In this document: positions 13,001 through 39,133 of the stretch, piece after piece | Layout: every line of letters starts with the position of its first letter | Position numbering within the stretch: the stretch's first letter is position 1 | From: Rachycentron canadum | Taxonomy: Eukaryota; Chordata; Actinopteri; Carangiformes; Rachycentridae | Assembly (NCBI GenBank): GCA_038496675.1 | Contig: CM076651.1 | Span: 20,469,061 to 20,533,060 of the forward strand | Direction: 5' to 3' | Length of the DNA stretch: 64,000 nt | Notes under the pieces: model-generated | What the model was told of the DNA's origin: nothing | Seen by the model: the letters and a program-made list of their open reading frames with translations, nothing else | The model's database searches: none | Program-made: the position numbers and the translations under genes

Positions 13001-14230
13001 TTCAGAACAATTTTTTTTTGGTATCAAGGAGTTCCTATGAAACAAGTTAATAGTGAAGTGTGTGGCATCTCTCATAACATTTTATTCACTCTGTTGGTGC
13101 AACAGGGACAAATATCTTCAAATCTCAAGAAATAAAACCGCAACCACCTGTATGTTCAGATATGCCCAAAAATGTATTTAGTAATTTAATTGGCCCATCA
13201 AATGTTAACATAATTAGTATTGCAGGAATTGTTGCAAAAGGGGCCTTATCAGCATCGGCCTAAATGTTTCTGTTATTGTACATTTGTCTGACAAATGCTG
13301 TTAACTCACAATCAGCCTTGTATGTAGCTGCACTAATAATTGTGATTCTTCTGGTTTCAAGGTCCAATAAATGTTTACATTACCTCATTTCTATCCCCTG
13401 CAGATCTTAATCAGAGTCTGCCACACAGCTGCCCAGCTTGGGTGCGTTTGTTCACTGGGGAAAGTCAAAATGATGTAACACCAGCAGTGTGCCCAAAGCT
13501 GACAACATCAGATGTTTTTTTTAAATTCAGCACCTCCCCCCTCCCCCAAAGACAAAGGATACCATAAGATTAGTTATTGATTATTTTTTGTTACATTGGT
13601 TCCATTTTAGTGGTTAGTCCAACATGCAGGCTTCTATTGTAGTGGTAGATGGAGCAGGCATCTTTCTGGCCGCTGTCCATGGTCCTTAAACTATATCACT
13701 GTTTAATATCACATGAATATAACATGAACATTTCTGTCAAAAAGCTGTTTAGGTGGACTATTTTGACATTTCTAAACTGACCTGAATAGTCTGAATATTT
13801 CCACATTCAATATCCACATTTGATATTGTTTTTATTTTACCCTTTTTCTACAATGCAAAGAAAGAATTCCCCTGACATCCATGGTACAGAATCCCATTAG
13901 ATAAGGTTTCCAGGACCAATATCTCCAAAACATTACCCCAGTGATCTTTGTGAGAGCAAGATTTGCAAGTTCTATAGGGAAATTATGCAAGACAGTGCCA
14001 GTGCACTTGAATTTCTGAATTTTTACCACTTTATTGAAAGAAACGACTCAGGGTTTATATTCCCCAAAAAGGGGTTTAGATTATAGAATTTGTATTGTTT
14101 ATATCTGAGCATCAATTTTATTAACATCACATGTAGGAGCAGAAACAGAAGCAATTGTGCAGAATCAGAAACCAAAAAGCTGCAATGTCTTGAAGAGAAA
14201 AGTAAAATCGTGCAGCGCTTTTGTGTTGTT

Positions 14231-14261
<31 letters not shown>

Positions 14262-14869
14262 GCACTGAGGGGTAAAAGGGGTTAAGCCCCTGGTCAAAAA
14301 GGAGGTTAAATCATCATGAAGAGTGCCATTCTTGAAGCCTGCTCCAGTGCATCTGCAGGTATCCACTATAAATAATGAGCCTATAGGCCAATGCCATAAA
14401 GGCAGTTTGCAGTTCTCCCCTCTCATACCGCCCACTACCCACACTCTCTCACACGCACACGCACATGTATTAGAGGTGGGAGTGGATGCTCGCGTAGCTG
14501 CTGGAAGCCAGGATGGGATGATCATGCGTGTCTGGCTTCGGGCGTTGATGCAGCTGCCGTTGCTGGATCCGGACTGGACTCGGGGCGTAGGGTGGGTCTA
14601 GTTCCCGACTGGAGCTATCTGGACCTCATGTCGATGTTATCAAGTAGGCTATTCCGAGAAAGACGAGGGCGATGGCCGTGAGAGGAGTTGGTGCAGCTCT
14701 TTGAAACATCCAAGCCAGAGAAATTGACCGTTTTCGCCGATGGAGGACAGAATTCGCCGGTAGCCTGTTAAAGCACAGCCTCGGTTTGGAATAACTTGGA
14801 ACAGGGCAGGAAGGATACCGAGGCACCCCTTAGAGGATATCGAAGGAGCCCACCTATTCTTTCTTCATG

Positions 14870-15216
14870 GTTTTCTAAACTGGGATAGAGATAGAAAGGC
14901 GCCTGGGAGAACGGATCGCTTGCATCGGTAATTAGGAGAGGACTGCCTCCTTGGAGCGAGCGGCAGCCGCAACCGACAGACCGGGAGGGGGGGATACTTG
15001 GATGGAGAGGGTGCAGTGAGGGGCTGAGAGAGCGGCTTGCCGTGTGTAGGAGGGGACGGAGGGAGACCGGGCAGTTTGAAGGGACGGGGAGCCAGGAGCG
15101 GCGCGGCGGCTCCATGAGCGGCTCCTGCCGGGACAGAGAGCCCAGAGCCCAGCCGGAGCGTCTCCACCGCGGGTAAAACCCCGGGCTACAGGACGGCGGC
15201 CAGTTTGGAAGTTTTG
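14870..15216 (+). promoter_or_regulatory. tmem240: tmem240 GC-rich promoter / 5' UTR
   Basis: A GC-rich, purine-rich stretch directly upstream of the tmem240 start, standing out from its AT-rich surroundings. It contains an upstream ATG at 15114 that opens a 20-codon frame closed by TAA at 15174-15176, which ends 40 bases before the main start codon. No TATA box is obvious. Confidence 0.5.
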
Positions 15217-28871
<13,655 letters not shown>

Positions 28872-29795
28872 CTCTAAAAAAATAAACAACAAAATCAAAA
28901 ACAAACAAAACATATATAGATCTGAACTAAAACAGCCTTCTCCCTTCCCCTTTAAAACTCCATACCTTCCTTTTCAAACTGCCCCTTGGCCAACTATTGC
29001 CTCAGAGACCCTGGAAAACTGCCCTCCCATTCTTCATAACATGTCCCCTCAAATCCCCATGACAGGACTTTCTTATGACTAAACCTGGCCCCTGTCAGCA
29101 CTAAAAAATATCCAAAAATGGAGCAAGATGACGATTATTTGTTGCTCAAATCTTGTCTTATGTCCATGTCCACCATTGTGGGAGGAGGAAGGAAAAAAAA
29201 CATTTTTAAGGGTGTTTTTTCTGTATAGAGACATTTTCTGTGTTCATTGTTAAACTTGGCATGCTCTTTTAGAACAGGGTAAGATGTGGGCGGTGTATGG
29301 AATAGGGCGGCAAGACGGGTGTCATGATGTTTTTTTTTCTCTAGTGGGTGGGAGGGGGACTTTGTTGGTGTGGGGAGGGGCGAATGAGACTGGTGGGTGG
29401 GTGGGTTTTTGTGATAGTTAGATTGCTGCTTCTGTAAATAGTTATAAATATGGGCAAATGGGATTTAAGTCTTTAAGAGGGGTTGCGTGGGGGGATTTTT
29501 GTGTGAGTTGGTCGTCAATAGAAAACCTAATGATGGACAGTGTGTTGGGAAAGATTATAGGAATGGAACAGAAAGACGAGTCTGTTTGAAAACTGGATGT
29601 GAAACCATGTGATTTCTGCTAAAAACACAGATTAATTAGCTTTGTTACTTAGTGAATTAACTGAATGTATTAATTTTTTCTGTAAATATGTGAGGGGGAG
29701 GGGAGCGTGTACAGTTGCGGTCAGGGTTCTCTTCGCTATATTATCATTCTTTAGAAGACAAGAGAGGAGAAATAAATGCCAGCCAAGATGAGTCA
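28872..29795 (+). other. tmem240: tmem240 3' UTR with G-rich tracts
   Basis: AATAAA lies at 29771-29776, giving a likely 3' UTR of about 0.9 kb; a weaker ATTAAA lies near 30009. Another AATAAA at 28881, ten bases after the stop, is probably too close to be used. G-rich runs lie at 29346-29358, 29372-29380 and 29395-29405. Confidence 0.45.
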
Positions 29796-31312
29796 GTTCA
29801 ATACACACACATGCACATGCACACACACACAAACACATCACTCCATCCTCCCCACAATGTGCTCAACAGCACAGTTCAATTTTCTTTATCCAATTCCCTC
29901 TCACTTATCAGGAGCAACCAGCCTATCAGCAGAGGGAACCCTCACCCAGCCCCCCCCCTCGCCCTCTCTGTCCAGACATTGCTGTTGTGAGGATGAAATG
30001 TCTGTTTTATTAAAAGTGCCATTGAAGCACAACAGTGACCTCTGATGTTTGATTGTGTCATTCCAATCACACGAACGAAGATGAGACCGCATTCTCATAT
30101 TGAGGCTATTCCAGAGCACCAACAACAGACCGATTAGAGAGGCTCTGCTGACAACTTTAGCTGACAGCTCTTGCTCTATTATAAATTTAAATAGAGATTT
30201 CATAAGCAGTGACTAACAACACTTCTGAAATGACTAACAATGCCAATGACATCCTGAAGCTCCTGAGAAAAGCCCTCCACTGTTATCCAGCTGTACATTG
30301 TGACACACTCCAGAGGCAATGAGGGCATTTAGTTAAATACATTCATACCTCATCAGTCAGCATGAACAGTCATAAATACTGCCTGCCACAGCTATCCACA
30401 ATGTCAATAATTCTTTCATTATGTAAAATACAGCTGAAACTAATGATTCCAGATATTGACTAGTCACTTAGTTCAAGAGATATTAGTAAAGCCATTGTTT
30501 AATCGATAAAAAAGGTGCAACTTTTTAGAGTTGAAGTTGACATCTCTCAATTGTTTCTTTCGTCCAACCATCAGGCTAAAAGCCAAAGATATTAAAACCA
30601 AATTGGTATAAAAAATGGCAGAAAATCATTGAATCTGAGAAACTGAAACCAATGAATGTTTGGCTGTTTTTTGCATGAAGCGATGAATTGGTTTCCAAAA
30701 TTGCAAATACAAATTGCAATTTTGTTTTTGTCCAGTTTACTGACAGACCAGCCAGTGCCATCACTTCAGCACTGATCAAAACTACACCTGATGTTTCTAC
30801 ATTTCTACAAGGTCACACAACCACCTGAATCTCAAGTATTATGTTTGTAAAACACCTGTATGGCCCAGCAACAAGAGACAAAACACCTTACAGTATATAA
30901 ACTATAGCTATTTCTATATATAAGATGGGTTAATGCAAACCATTGTCAGACCTACAGCACATCTTCAAATGGAGGTGTGAACAAATACAGTTATGCTGCT
31001 AGAGCAGATGTTTCCAGAACCAGGCGGCAAACATCTCTTTAAGAGTATGAATTTTCAAAATGTGACACAGGTTCTGACTAAGAGAAAGGAATGAAGCATA
31101 ATGCAAAAGTTGTCTATCCCTAGTAATGCACTCATCCTTAATGAATAACGAACCCTTAGCTCAATCATGGCATTCACAGTTACGGAGTTATAAACATATT
31201 AATAAAAGAGCAGACTCAATTTAAGGTGAAGGTTCCAGACTTTGAGCTCAAGCTGTTTACGAGTTACAACAATTCTTCACCGACAACAGCTTTACATAAA
31301 GATCCTCACTTC

Positions 31313-33380
31313 ATTGAACTAAACTTGAATTGGTCTTTGTTGGTTGACTGGGTTTAACGTCTTCAGTGCTGGGAATCCAGGGAGCAGTTGACCTCTTGGT
31401 TGACTCTGAAGTTCCTCAGGTTCTGACACACATACTGTATCAATCTTAGTTTCTTGTGAGTTCTTGTCCTCGCAGCCTTTTTTTTCAACAGTCTCTACCT
31501 CCTCTACAGACCCTATCCACTCTACAGGCTTTACCTCAGAATCCATTGCACCCACCTCAGTAGTTTCTTGTCTTCTGTGGCCAATGTCAGCTTCCTTCAT
31601 TGGTTGGACTTTTGCATCATCGGCAGCAATCTCTGTAGATGAGGGCTGTTTGACAATCCCTGTAGTCAGTCTTCATAGCAAAGTCTTCAGTGGCTGTTTA
31701 GCCTCTTTCCATACCTTTCTATTCTAATTTCTGTTGCAACTACTTTTATTTGTAGGATGTACATTTTCTTACATCTGCTGGGATGACATTTACTTCCTTG
31801 GAAACATCTGCTGGTATAGCTTTCATGGTAGAATGGATAGCTGTAGTCTCAGCCTAGTCTGGGTCTCCTTGACTTCAGCTTCTTTGGCAGCAGTCTCAGT
31901 CATTACAGTTTCTACCTTCTAAAAACCTCTGTATCCATCTATGACACTTTGACTACCTCTCTCAGTACAACTTTGACCTATTTAGTAACCACTGATGTTT
32001 CAGACCCAGTTTCCACTACAACCAACAACATTTCCATCCTTGACAGCGACACTTTTACTTCAGCTTCCTAAATCTCCTCTGTTACAGCTGCGACAAGATC
32101 AGCCACCTTAGCAGTATAATCTGCTGTTGCTTCAGGCTCTTTTATAATGTTTGCCAGGGCCATTTAAGCAATATTGTTTGCAATTTCTTCCACCTGTACA
32201 TCATCAGTTGCTACTTCTACTGCAGTCATAGTGGCTTTAGTTTCTACCATCAACAGAGGTGACTCATTTCCCCAGACATCGGTCTCCTAGGAGAGTCCAG
32301 CATCTTTGAGGATAACATCTGCTTCCACCTCAAGGTGTCAACAGGCTGTGTGTGGCTAGACAATGCTGTCCATGCCCTCAGATGGAAGGTATTGTACATT
32401 TGGTGTTGCACCTTCACTTTATGCAAGTGAAACAGCCTCCTGGGGTATAATTCCTGCAACCAGTGCCTTGGGGAGGAGTATGCTGACCTTGCCACCACCC
32501 ACACCTGCTTCCATCAGCAGGCACTCCACTTTCTGTGCATGTTCCTTCATGGCATCATCAACTCTTGAGTCAATCATCACTCTATCTTCAGAGGACAGCA
32601 GTCTTCCAGGAAAGCACATTCAAAAAAAATGCTGGTTTAAGATTTAATTCAAAGCAAATTCCTATTTGTGATTTGAGAGATTTCATTAACTGCCATTCCT
32701 TTGGTTTTCTTTGTAATGTCTGAACATTTCTGTCCATAGCTGTACTAAGCCAACTTTAATCTCCTACTAAGTTAAAGCACAAGAGCTCTGTAAAAAGGGT
32801 GAGCTTAATTGTTTCTTGCCATTGATCACCTGTACATTTACTGGTTTCAACTGACCAGTTCACTTCATTAGGACATAAAGACCATTTCATGAAAGCAGGA
32901 AGTTAAGACATCACTTTGGTTTCAGGGCCAAACATATTATAAAGAACCATGATGCAACTTGAGCTAGCAAGGCAACCTCTAGGGACCTATGTTTGCTTTC
33001 TTAGCAATTCACCTCTGCTGAAAGCATAAACAGAGCAGATGTTATATAAGTAATATAACTGTCTTCCTGTAGTGGCAGGACCTAGCACAAATTTGTCAAA
33101 AAATAGGTGCACCAATCTTTCCCTCTCCTCCAGACCTTGTAATTTTACTAACTCACAATACATTGTTTATGGCCCAGTTCAACTGCTTCGGCTGGTTATT
33201 AGCACTCACCAGCATGAACCCCAAGAGATAAAATAAGACTACTAAGACCCAGTCAGTGACCTTTTCAGTCATGGCGATGACCTTTTCATGCCCAGCCATG
33301 CACAGTGAATAATGTAAGACACCAACTTGTTGGACTGCTCCCAGGTGCAATACTGGAATACATGGATGGTAGCTCTGAGC
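31313..33380 (-). pseudogene. Eroded coding-like stretch, identity unknown
   Basis: On the - strand, short frames rich in Glu, Lys, Thr and Val follow one another, interrupted by stops and frameshifts. The longest piece, 31600-31319, contains VEKKGCEDKNSQETK and ends in LNPVNQQRPIQV. Another, 32619-32419, contains LLSSEDRVMIDSRVDDAMKE. A third at 33350-33153 has a hydrophobic segment, VLVVLFYLLGFMLV. The composition looks like a former acidic repeat-rich protein gene that has decayed. I do not recognise the family, and chance frames in a biased-composition region are a real alternative. Confidence 0.35.
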
Positions 33381-33852
33381 TCCTCACTGATTTTCCCCTG
33401 CACTGCAAAAATCATGAGTCATGCATATATGATTAAACACAGTGCATCATCACCGTGCATATGGCACTGCAGCTGAACTCACTGAGGTCTGTTTACACAG
33501 GAATGCATCAGCTTTATCTGCAGAGAATCAAAGAGAATTATCTTAAAACTGCCATTTTGTCGCTGCTTCTTAAATGCTCAGTACTAATTCACAGGGCATT
33601 TAATTCAAAGTGCCCTTACCCTCAGCTGCTGGAGCTGGCCAAGTCAAACACCTTGTGTATGGCAGTTACTCTATTGCACCCCATGGGTGCCCCACCTGTC
33701 ATTATGGCATAGCCAGTTTTTTTTTAATGGAAAAAGCTTTAATTAGAAGAAAAAGAGACAAAAAAAGGAATGCAAGACTGTCTTAAAAATTAAGTAACTA
33801 GGAAATAGCCTCCGGCAAAAAAAACTCATTTTTAACACATCATTCAATATTG

Positions 33853-33912
33853 TATATATATATGTATATAAATATATATACATATATATATATTATGTAT
33901 ATATATATATAT
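33853..33912. repeat. AT/TA dinucleotide-rich patch
   Basis: Alternating TATATA runs with a few interruptions, seen directly. Confidence 0.85.
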
Positions 33913-34009
33913 TGTAATACATTCTAAATATGGATAAATACATAACGGTTTTAAAATAATAATAGTGATAACAATGATGGCAATAACAGTTTCTTTTATG
34001 GCACCTTTC

Positions 34010-34930
34010 ACACAGAACATGGAACTCAAAGGGGTTTAACATTAAGGAAAGAATAAAAACAGACAACAATAATTATTAAAAAGCAAGAAGGTAAAGCAAA
34101 CCATTTGAGAGATCATTAACATGAAGACATTTAAAACCATAAAGGCACACTTAGAGGCATAAACATTATTTAAGAAGCAACATGTGGGACACCATTTTAA
34201 GTACACATATCATAATGAGTGGTAGAAGCAAAAGGCTTGGTAGAAATTTTTTTTTTTTCGTGCTGTTTAAAAATAATATCTTGGGATACATTGTTCCATA
34301 AGGAAAAAATGTATCTCATTCAATTTTTGTCATTTTTTTGGGGTGGGATTTCAGGTAGCTTAAAAGCTGTTAGTAGAGGATCAGAGGGCTTGTGAAGAAA
34401 CATGAATCATCACAGTTGAGAGATTTGTATACATATACATACATATAGTAGAAGGCCTTTGAAAAGACAATCCAGTGAGCCAGTACTATGTAGCCCAATG
34501 AGTGGTGGTCTAACCTTGGTTGTTTTTATTGTCAATCTAGCAGCAGAATCCTGGATAAGCTACAACCCCTCAATTGACTTTTTCAGGAAAAAAAAGCACA
34601 TTGCAATAGTGTAATCTAGTTAAGAAGAAAGCATGAATCACATTTTCAGGATCTTGCTGGGTCAGAAATTGTCACTTGTTTACATGGGGCATAAAACTGG
34701 TTTCACCCAGGAAGTCAATGACATTGAAAGATCTGTAAAGTTTTGTGGCAAAATATTTTATAATCAGTCACTGCAGTGGTATCTTCTGGATTCACAGATC
34801 ACTGTTTAATGTCACAGCCTAGTTATTTTTCTATGGACAAACTAGAAAAATATAATTATTTACACCACATGGTCTCAGATGTCTGCAAGAAAAGGCCTAC
34901 CAGAGAGTAGATAAAGCTTTCAATGACCTG
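34010..34930. repeat. Worn teleost interspersed repeat
   Basis: The blocks GCACCTTTCACACAGAACAT, GGATACATTGTTCCATAAGG and CACATTGCAATAGTGTAATC occur in the order known to me from an abundant, long fish repeat. Many small changes suggest an old copy. The family is not assigned. Confidence 0.4.
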
Positions 34931-35618
34931 ACTATAATAACTTAGACAAACTTATTTATTCAAAAAGTCACTTAGCTAACCTTCAACTGCCTACCCACTA
35001 AAGAAGAAAACCAAAAGGAATTTCTTCCAGACATACTTTGACAAATGTTTTTCCAGTTCCAGAGGATCCATATTTCAGGATGTTTCTGTTCAGTCCTGTT
35101 CTGTTTGATGGTTGAAATGGCAGCGGAAACATCCTTATTATCATTGCATCACAGCATTTTTAACAGTCATAGTGTGAGTACATGAATGTTGAATGGTGAC
35201 AAAAAACACACCCTCTGAGGCACCTGTGGTGTGATTCTAACATTAGAAAAATCTTTTTTTCCATTAGCAGCTAGTCACAGGAATTACATTTGAATTTCAG
35301 CACAAATTCAAATGTATAGCTCCTTGTCCATTTCACAGATTTGGGGGTAAAAATGTGAAACACATTAAAAGCTGTGATGAAAATACACCAAAGATTCAGT
35401 ATATGTCCCTCTCTTATTGTTTTGGTGTCTAATAAATAAATATTTCACACACTTGAATCATTTCACACACTAAAGTTGTAGAACTGATGACACTTTTGAA
35501 GTTCTTGTTGTCTTTATGTTCTAAAATTCACCAAAAGTCAATCAATTTGACAGGATAAGCAGGATGTGCTGCAGATGACACACAAATATACAAATCCATT
35601 TTTTTGTCAGAATATAAA

Positions 35619-36212
35619 TTACATGTTCTGCCAGCTCTTATAGACTGGAAAACAACAAAATACACCAATAATCTCCATGTAGTACGTACTTTCACATCTG
35701 AAGCTCTTTAACCCTTTGGAGTCGTGAGATATTTTGGCTAGGTTCCTGAATACTTTTGATTTTGCCTTAGTATACCATGATAAAAATGCCCCATGCCATT
35801 TGCATGTGAGCACTTTCTCATGCATGAATCTCATTCTTGTGGAGAGGATATGAGTTGGGTTTTCATCAGCCACACAATGAACTTGGAGCTCTTTCACACA
35901 TACACGGACAATCTCAAAGAGAGTATGGTCTATCAGATATGAGGACCATTCACTCCCATAATCCTCTGCAGTGCTCCTGTGGTGAAAATGTGACAAAGTG
36001 TGACAGGTCTGACATGGATTTACTGTGGCAGTGAGTCTGTCCCAGTCAGAGATGAGGAGATGATGAGATGAATCTTTCCCCAAACACTTTTCCTGCTGTC
36101 CTGCCAGGAACAAAACACAATTATCACACTGATTGCCTCCACTGTGGCAGCTACACTCACTGCCACCCTCTGGGATTTTTGTTAAACTGCGAGAAATAGT
36201 AGAAGATAACAT
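35619..36212 (-). other. Unrecognised 197-codon open frame
   Basis: The longest non-repeat open frame in the tmem240-sdhb spacer. It is cysteine- and histidine-rich, with CSCHSGGNQCDNC near the N-terminus and NPCQTCHTLSHFHH further on. There is no splice-supported extension, no Kozak support and no family match that I know. TTAACCCTTTGGAGTC on the + strand lies inside it at 35709, which would fit one end of a TTAA-targeting element, but no matching opposite end is seen. It is probably repeat-derived or a chance frame. Confidence 0.2.
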
Positions 36213-39090
36213 GCCAGTTACTCTGAGGATTAAGGAAATTAGGAAGTCATTTTGCCTTCACCTTAAAGATTCAAGGACAGTTTGTTGGTGTTCAACAGCT
36301 TTCAGGCAGGTCTAATCAGGTCTGCATTCACCCACTGCACCTGGATACAAGCTTTGACCTCCACTTAAACCCAAATCAGGTTGTTCTTGTCTCTCAACGT
36401 CAAATCGCATTCAGTGGTTGCTGAGAGGAAAATAATGTCTAACTGGTTAAGAGCACAACTGACAGAGCTGTGCATTTGACCTAATTTAATTCAGCATAGT
36501 TTCACTTATCATTACCCTAAGCTTAAACTAGATTGAACTGATTTGAAGATAAAGTCCCTTCATGCTTCTTGGCTCTTCCTATGCATTTATGCTGAAATGG
36601 CAAGTAGGTAATACTGTATTATTTTCATCAGCCTTTTACTATACAGGAAGTATAAAAGCTCTGCTACAGCTTGTAGTGACCTGTAACTGACATTACTGTA
36701 ACTTTTCTGTTTTTATTGTCTCTTATACTTATCAATTAATGTCTCTGCTCCTGCTGTTTTATTTCTCCATGAAACTGCAGGGTGTAAACACAACAATGAC
36801 ATATCATCACCTCATAAAGTTGTTGTTATATGGAGTCATGTTTCTTGCCACATTACAAATCAAGGTCAAATATTCATGCTCCTTGTGGCTATTATTTTGC
36901 AATAGTAACATCTGGCTCTTTAGCTGCTAAATACTCCTCTGTGTTTACTAGTTAGTTGCTAACTGTGCCTGTCTACTGCTTGGTACTGAGCAGATTTTCA
37001 GCAAATTTGCTGAAAGCATAGGTTTGTTGCAGCTGGGAAGCAACAAAACTGAACCAAAACATTAAAGCTATGGGATGAAAAACCAAAGCAGTAAGGTAAA
37101 AGAGGATAAAGGAGGCTAAAATCTGAACAATTAGTTCTTCTTACATTTCAAACTAGTATGTTTTTTTATATTTATATTTAAAATATGGCAATCTTTAACA
37201 GACCTAGAGTCCAAAATACAACCTGTGTGATTTTCTTTTGATAATTATTGCCATACAACATCTTCACCATTTTATTCTTTTAATTGTTTTTGGATTATTC
37301 ACTTATTAAGACACCATTAAAAGAGGTCTATTTGTGTCTGTCTTTTTTCTTCAATTAAAGAAAATAAAAAGAAGAGATACCTTGCTAATTACCACAACAG
37401 AGACCCAATGCAAATAGTTAACTCACCATTAGTTTAAACAGCAGAGTTAGCGCTGGATTAGTTCATTGACATAAAAATGCAATTAAATTGATGATGGTTT
37501 TAGTATTTTTTTGAAGGTGTAATTCTTAATACTTTCCTAGTCCCAGTTCCTCCAATGTGAGGACTGGATGCCTTTTTTGTTATACATGATAGTAAACTGA
37601 ATATCTGTCATTAAACCTAACCCTAACCTGATGGATGTCACCTTGGGCTGGGGGAAATGTTTTCAGCATTTCTTATATTGTAAAGACATCAATACAGAAA
37701 ATAATTGGCTCCCTCTTACTGTATTTTAAAGTAGGATAATAAAAGTGCTTTTACATGACATCATGAGTGGATGACTAATGTGTAATATCAGAGTGCATTT
37801 GGGTTTATTTTTATTTTTCTTCATAGCGTCTTGCTTCATGACCTCTTGTTTCTGTAGATTGTGTTTATAATCCATTCAGTAGATGTTCATTTCAGGTCTC
37901 TACTTAAAATGTTCAGCTGTTGCCTGAGCTGATCATCATACCTGTGTCTGTCTTGGTGAGAGGTGAGAAAATAATCCACTACATTTACATGGTATATTCC
38001 TTATAGTAAAACTTTTGTTTTACTATAACAATAGGCGTTGACACTGTTAATTTCATACTGTTTGGTTTTTCTTTGTCTCCACTGCAAAAGTTTTCCATCT
38101 CTCCTCTCCCTGGAGTTGTATCTGCTTGCCCTTCATCTCATCCCAAAGCAGCTGTTAATGTTGTGTTTACTGACATTAGGGTTTAGCAGTTACTTCTTCT
38201 GAACACAGTAACAGATGATCACAGAATCAGTTCAGAGGCGAGCCCCCCTTCCCCTCCTTCTACTTTCACTTTACTCTGATGCTCCAGCTGTACAGTCTGC
38301 TGCTGCATATATATATCAGCCATCTCCTGCATTGCTTTGGCATGTTCTACTGAAAGAAAGAACAGAGCATTATACTGTTTTATTCATTCAACTGTTTCAG
38401 TTTTGACCATGTGAGCAACTGCACTCATGTACTTTACAAAAGTACACAAGAAGATGATTCAGTGGTGATGTGAAAACAATGGGTAAAAATGCCCCAACAC
38501 AGCAAACGCCAAGAAAAATGTTCATCACATACTGACACGAGGGTCATGATGCACAGGACAGATGAGGCGCTGAGCTCACATGGATACTTTGTTCATCTTT
38601 GCTCCCCAATTTATGTGAAACCTTTACAGCTGAGCTATTCAACTATGTTATATGGGCCACATGGGTCTTGAAAGCTAAGGGCCCAGGGGCCGGATTTTCC
38701 TGAGTTACTCTCATTGGCATGAATCTTATACTTATCTGTACTCTGTTATTTTGTATCATGTCATAAGTACATAATTAACAGTTTTGAATACCAATCTTCA
38801 ATTATTATTATTTTGAAAAATCATTATTAGATACTGATTATGGGCTTTTTTTGACAGTATTTTTTCTTTGCAGTATTTACCAGAAGCCCCACATCACAAA
38901 ATCCACCCGTGCTCTGAAAGACCTGAAACTGAAATTCTGACTATTCAGATGATGCTCTGTCGGCTCAGATTGAATTTAAAAACACACCAATAACAATCAG
39001 TTGGATAACGGTTACTTCATTTTACTTCATCAATACATGTTCAATTTGAATGGGCTGCAGGCTGCTGGCACAAAAATTGTGTTGAGGTTG

Positions 39091-39133
39091 AAGATACTGA
39101 AGATACTGAAGATACTGAAGATACTGAAGATAC
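39091..39133. repeat. 9-bp tandem repeat (AAGATACTG)n
   Basis: About 4.8 perfect copies of AAGATACTG, seen directly. Confidence 0.95.

Larger units (their letters stand above)
11400..14860. other. Intergenic spacer between divergent otud3 and tmem240
   Basis: It contains the TATC array, a (GT)n array at 14229-14261 and a worn fish-type repeat at about 12785-13000. No coding exon can be supported; the open frames here lack splice partners and known motifs. Confidence 0.6.

Noticed and set aside
14127..14525. A 132-codon - strand frame upstream of tmem240
   Set aside because: It runs through a CA array, has no recognisable domain and has no splice-consistent neighbours.
31464..31922. + strand Ser/Val-rich frames opposite the eroded coding-like stretch
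   Set aside because: They look like the complement of the acidic - strand frames, so no independent gene is supported.
35709..35725. TTAACCCTTTGGAGTC as one end of a piggyBac-like element
   Set aside because: No matching inverted end with TTAA was found within the next 2 kb and no transposase motif is readable, so it is kept only as a hint.
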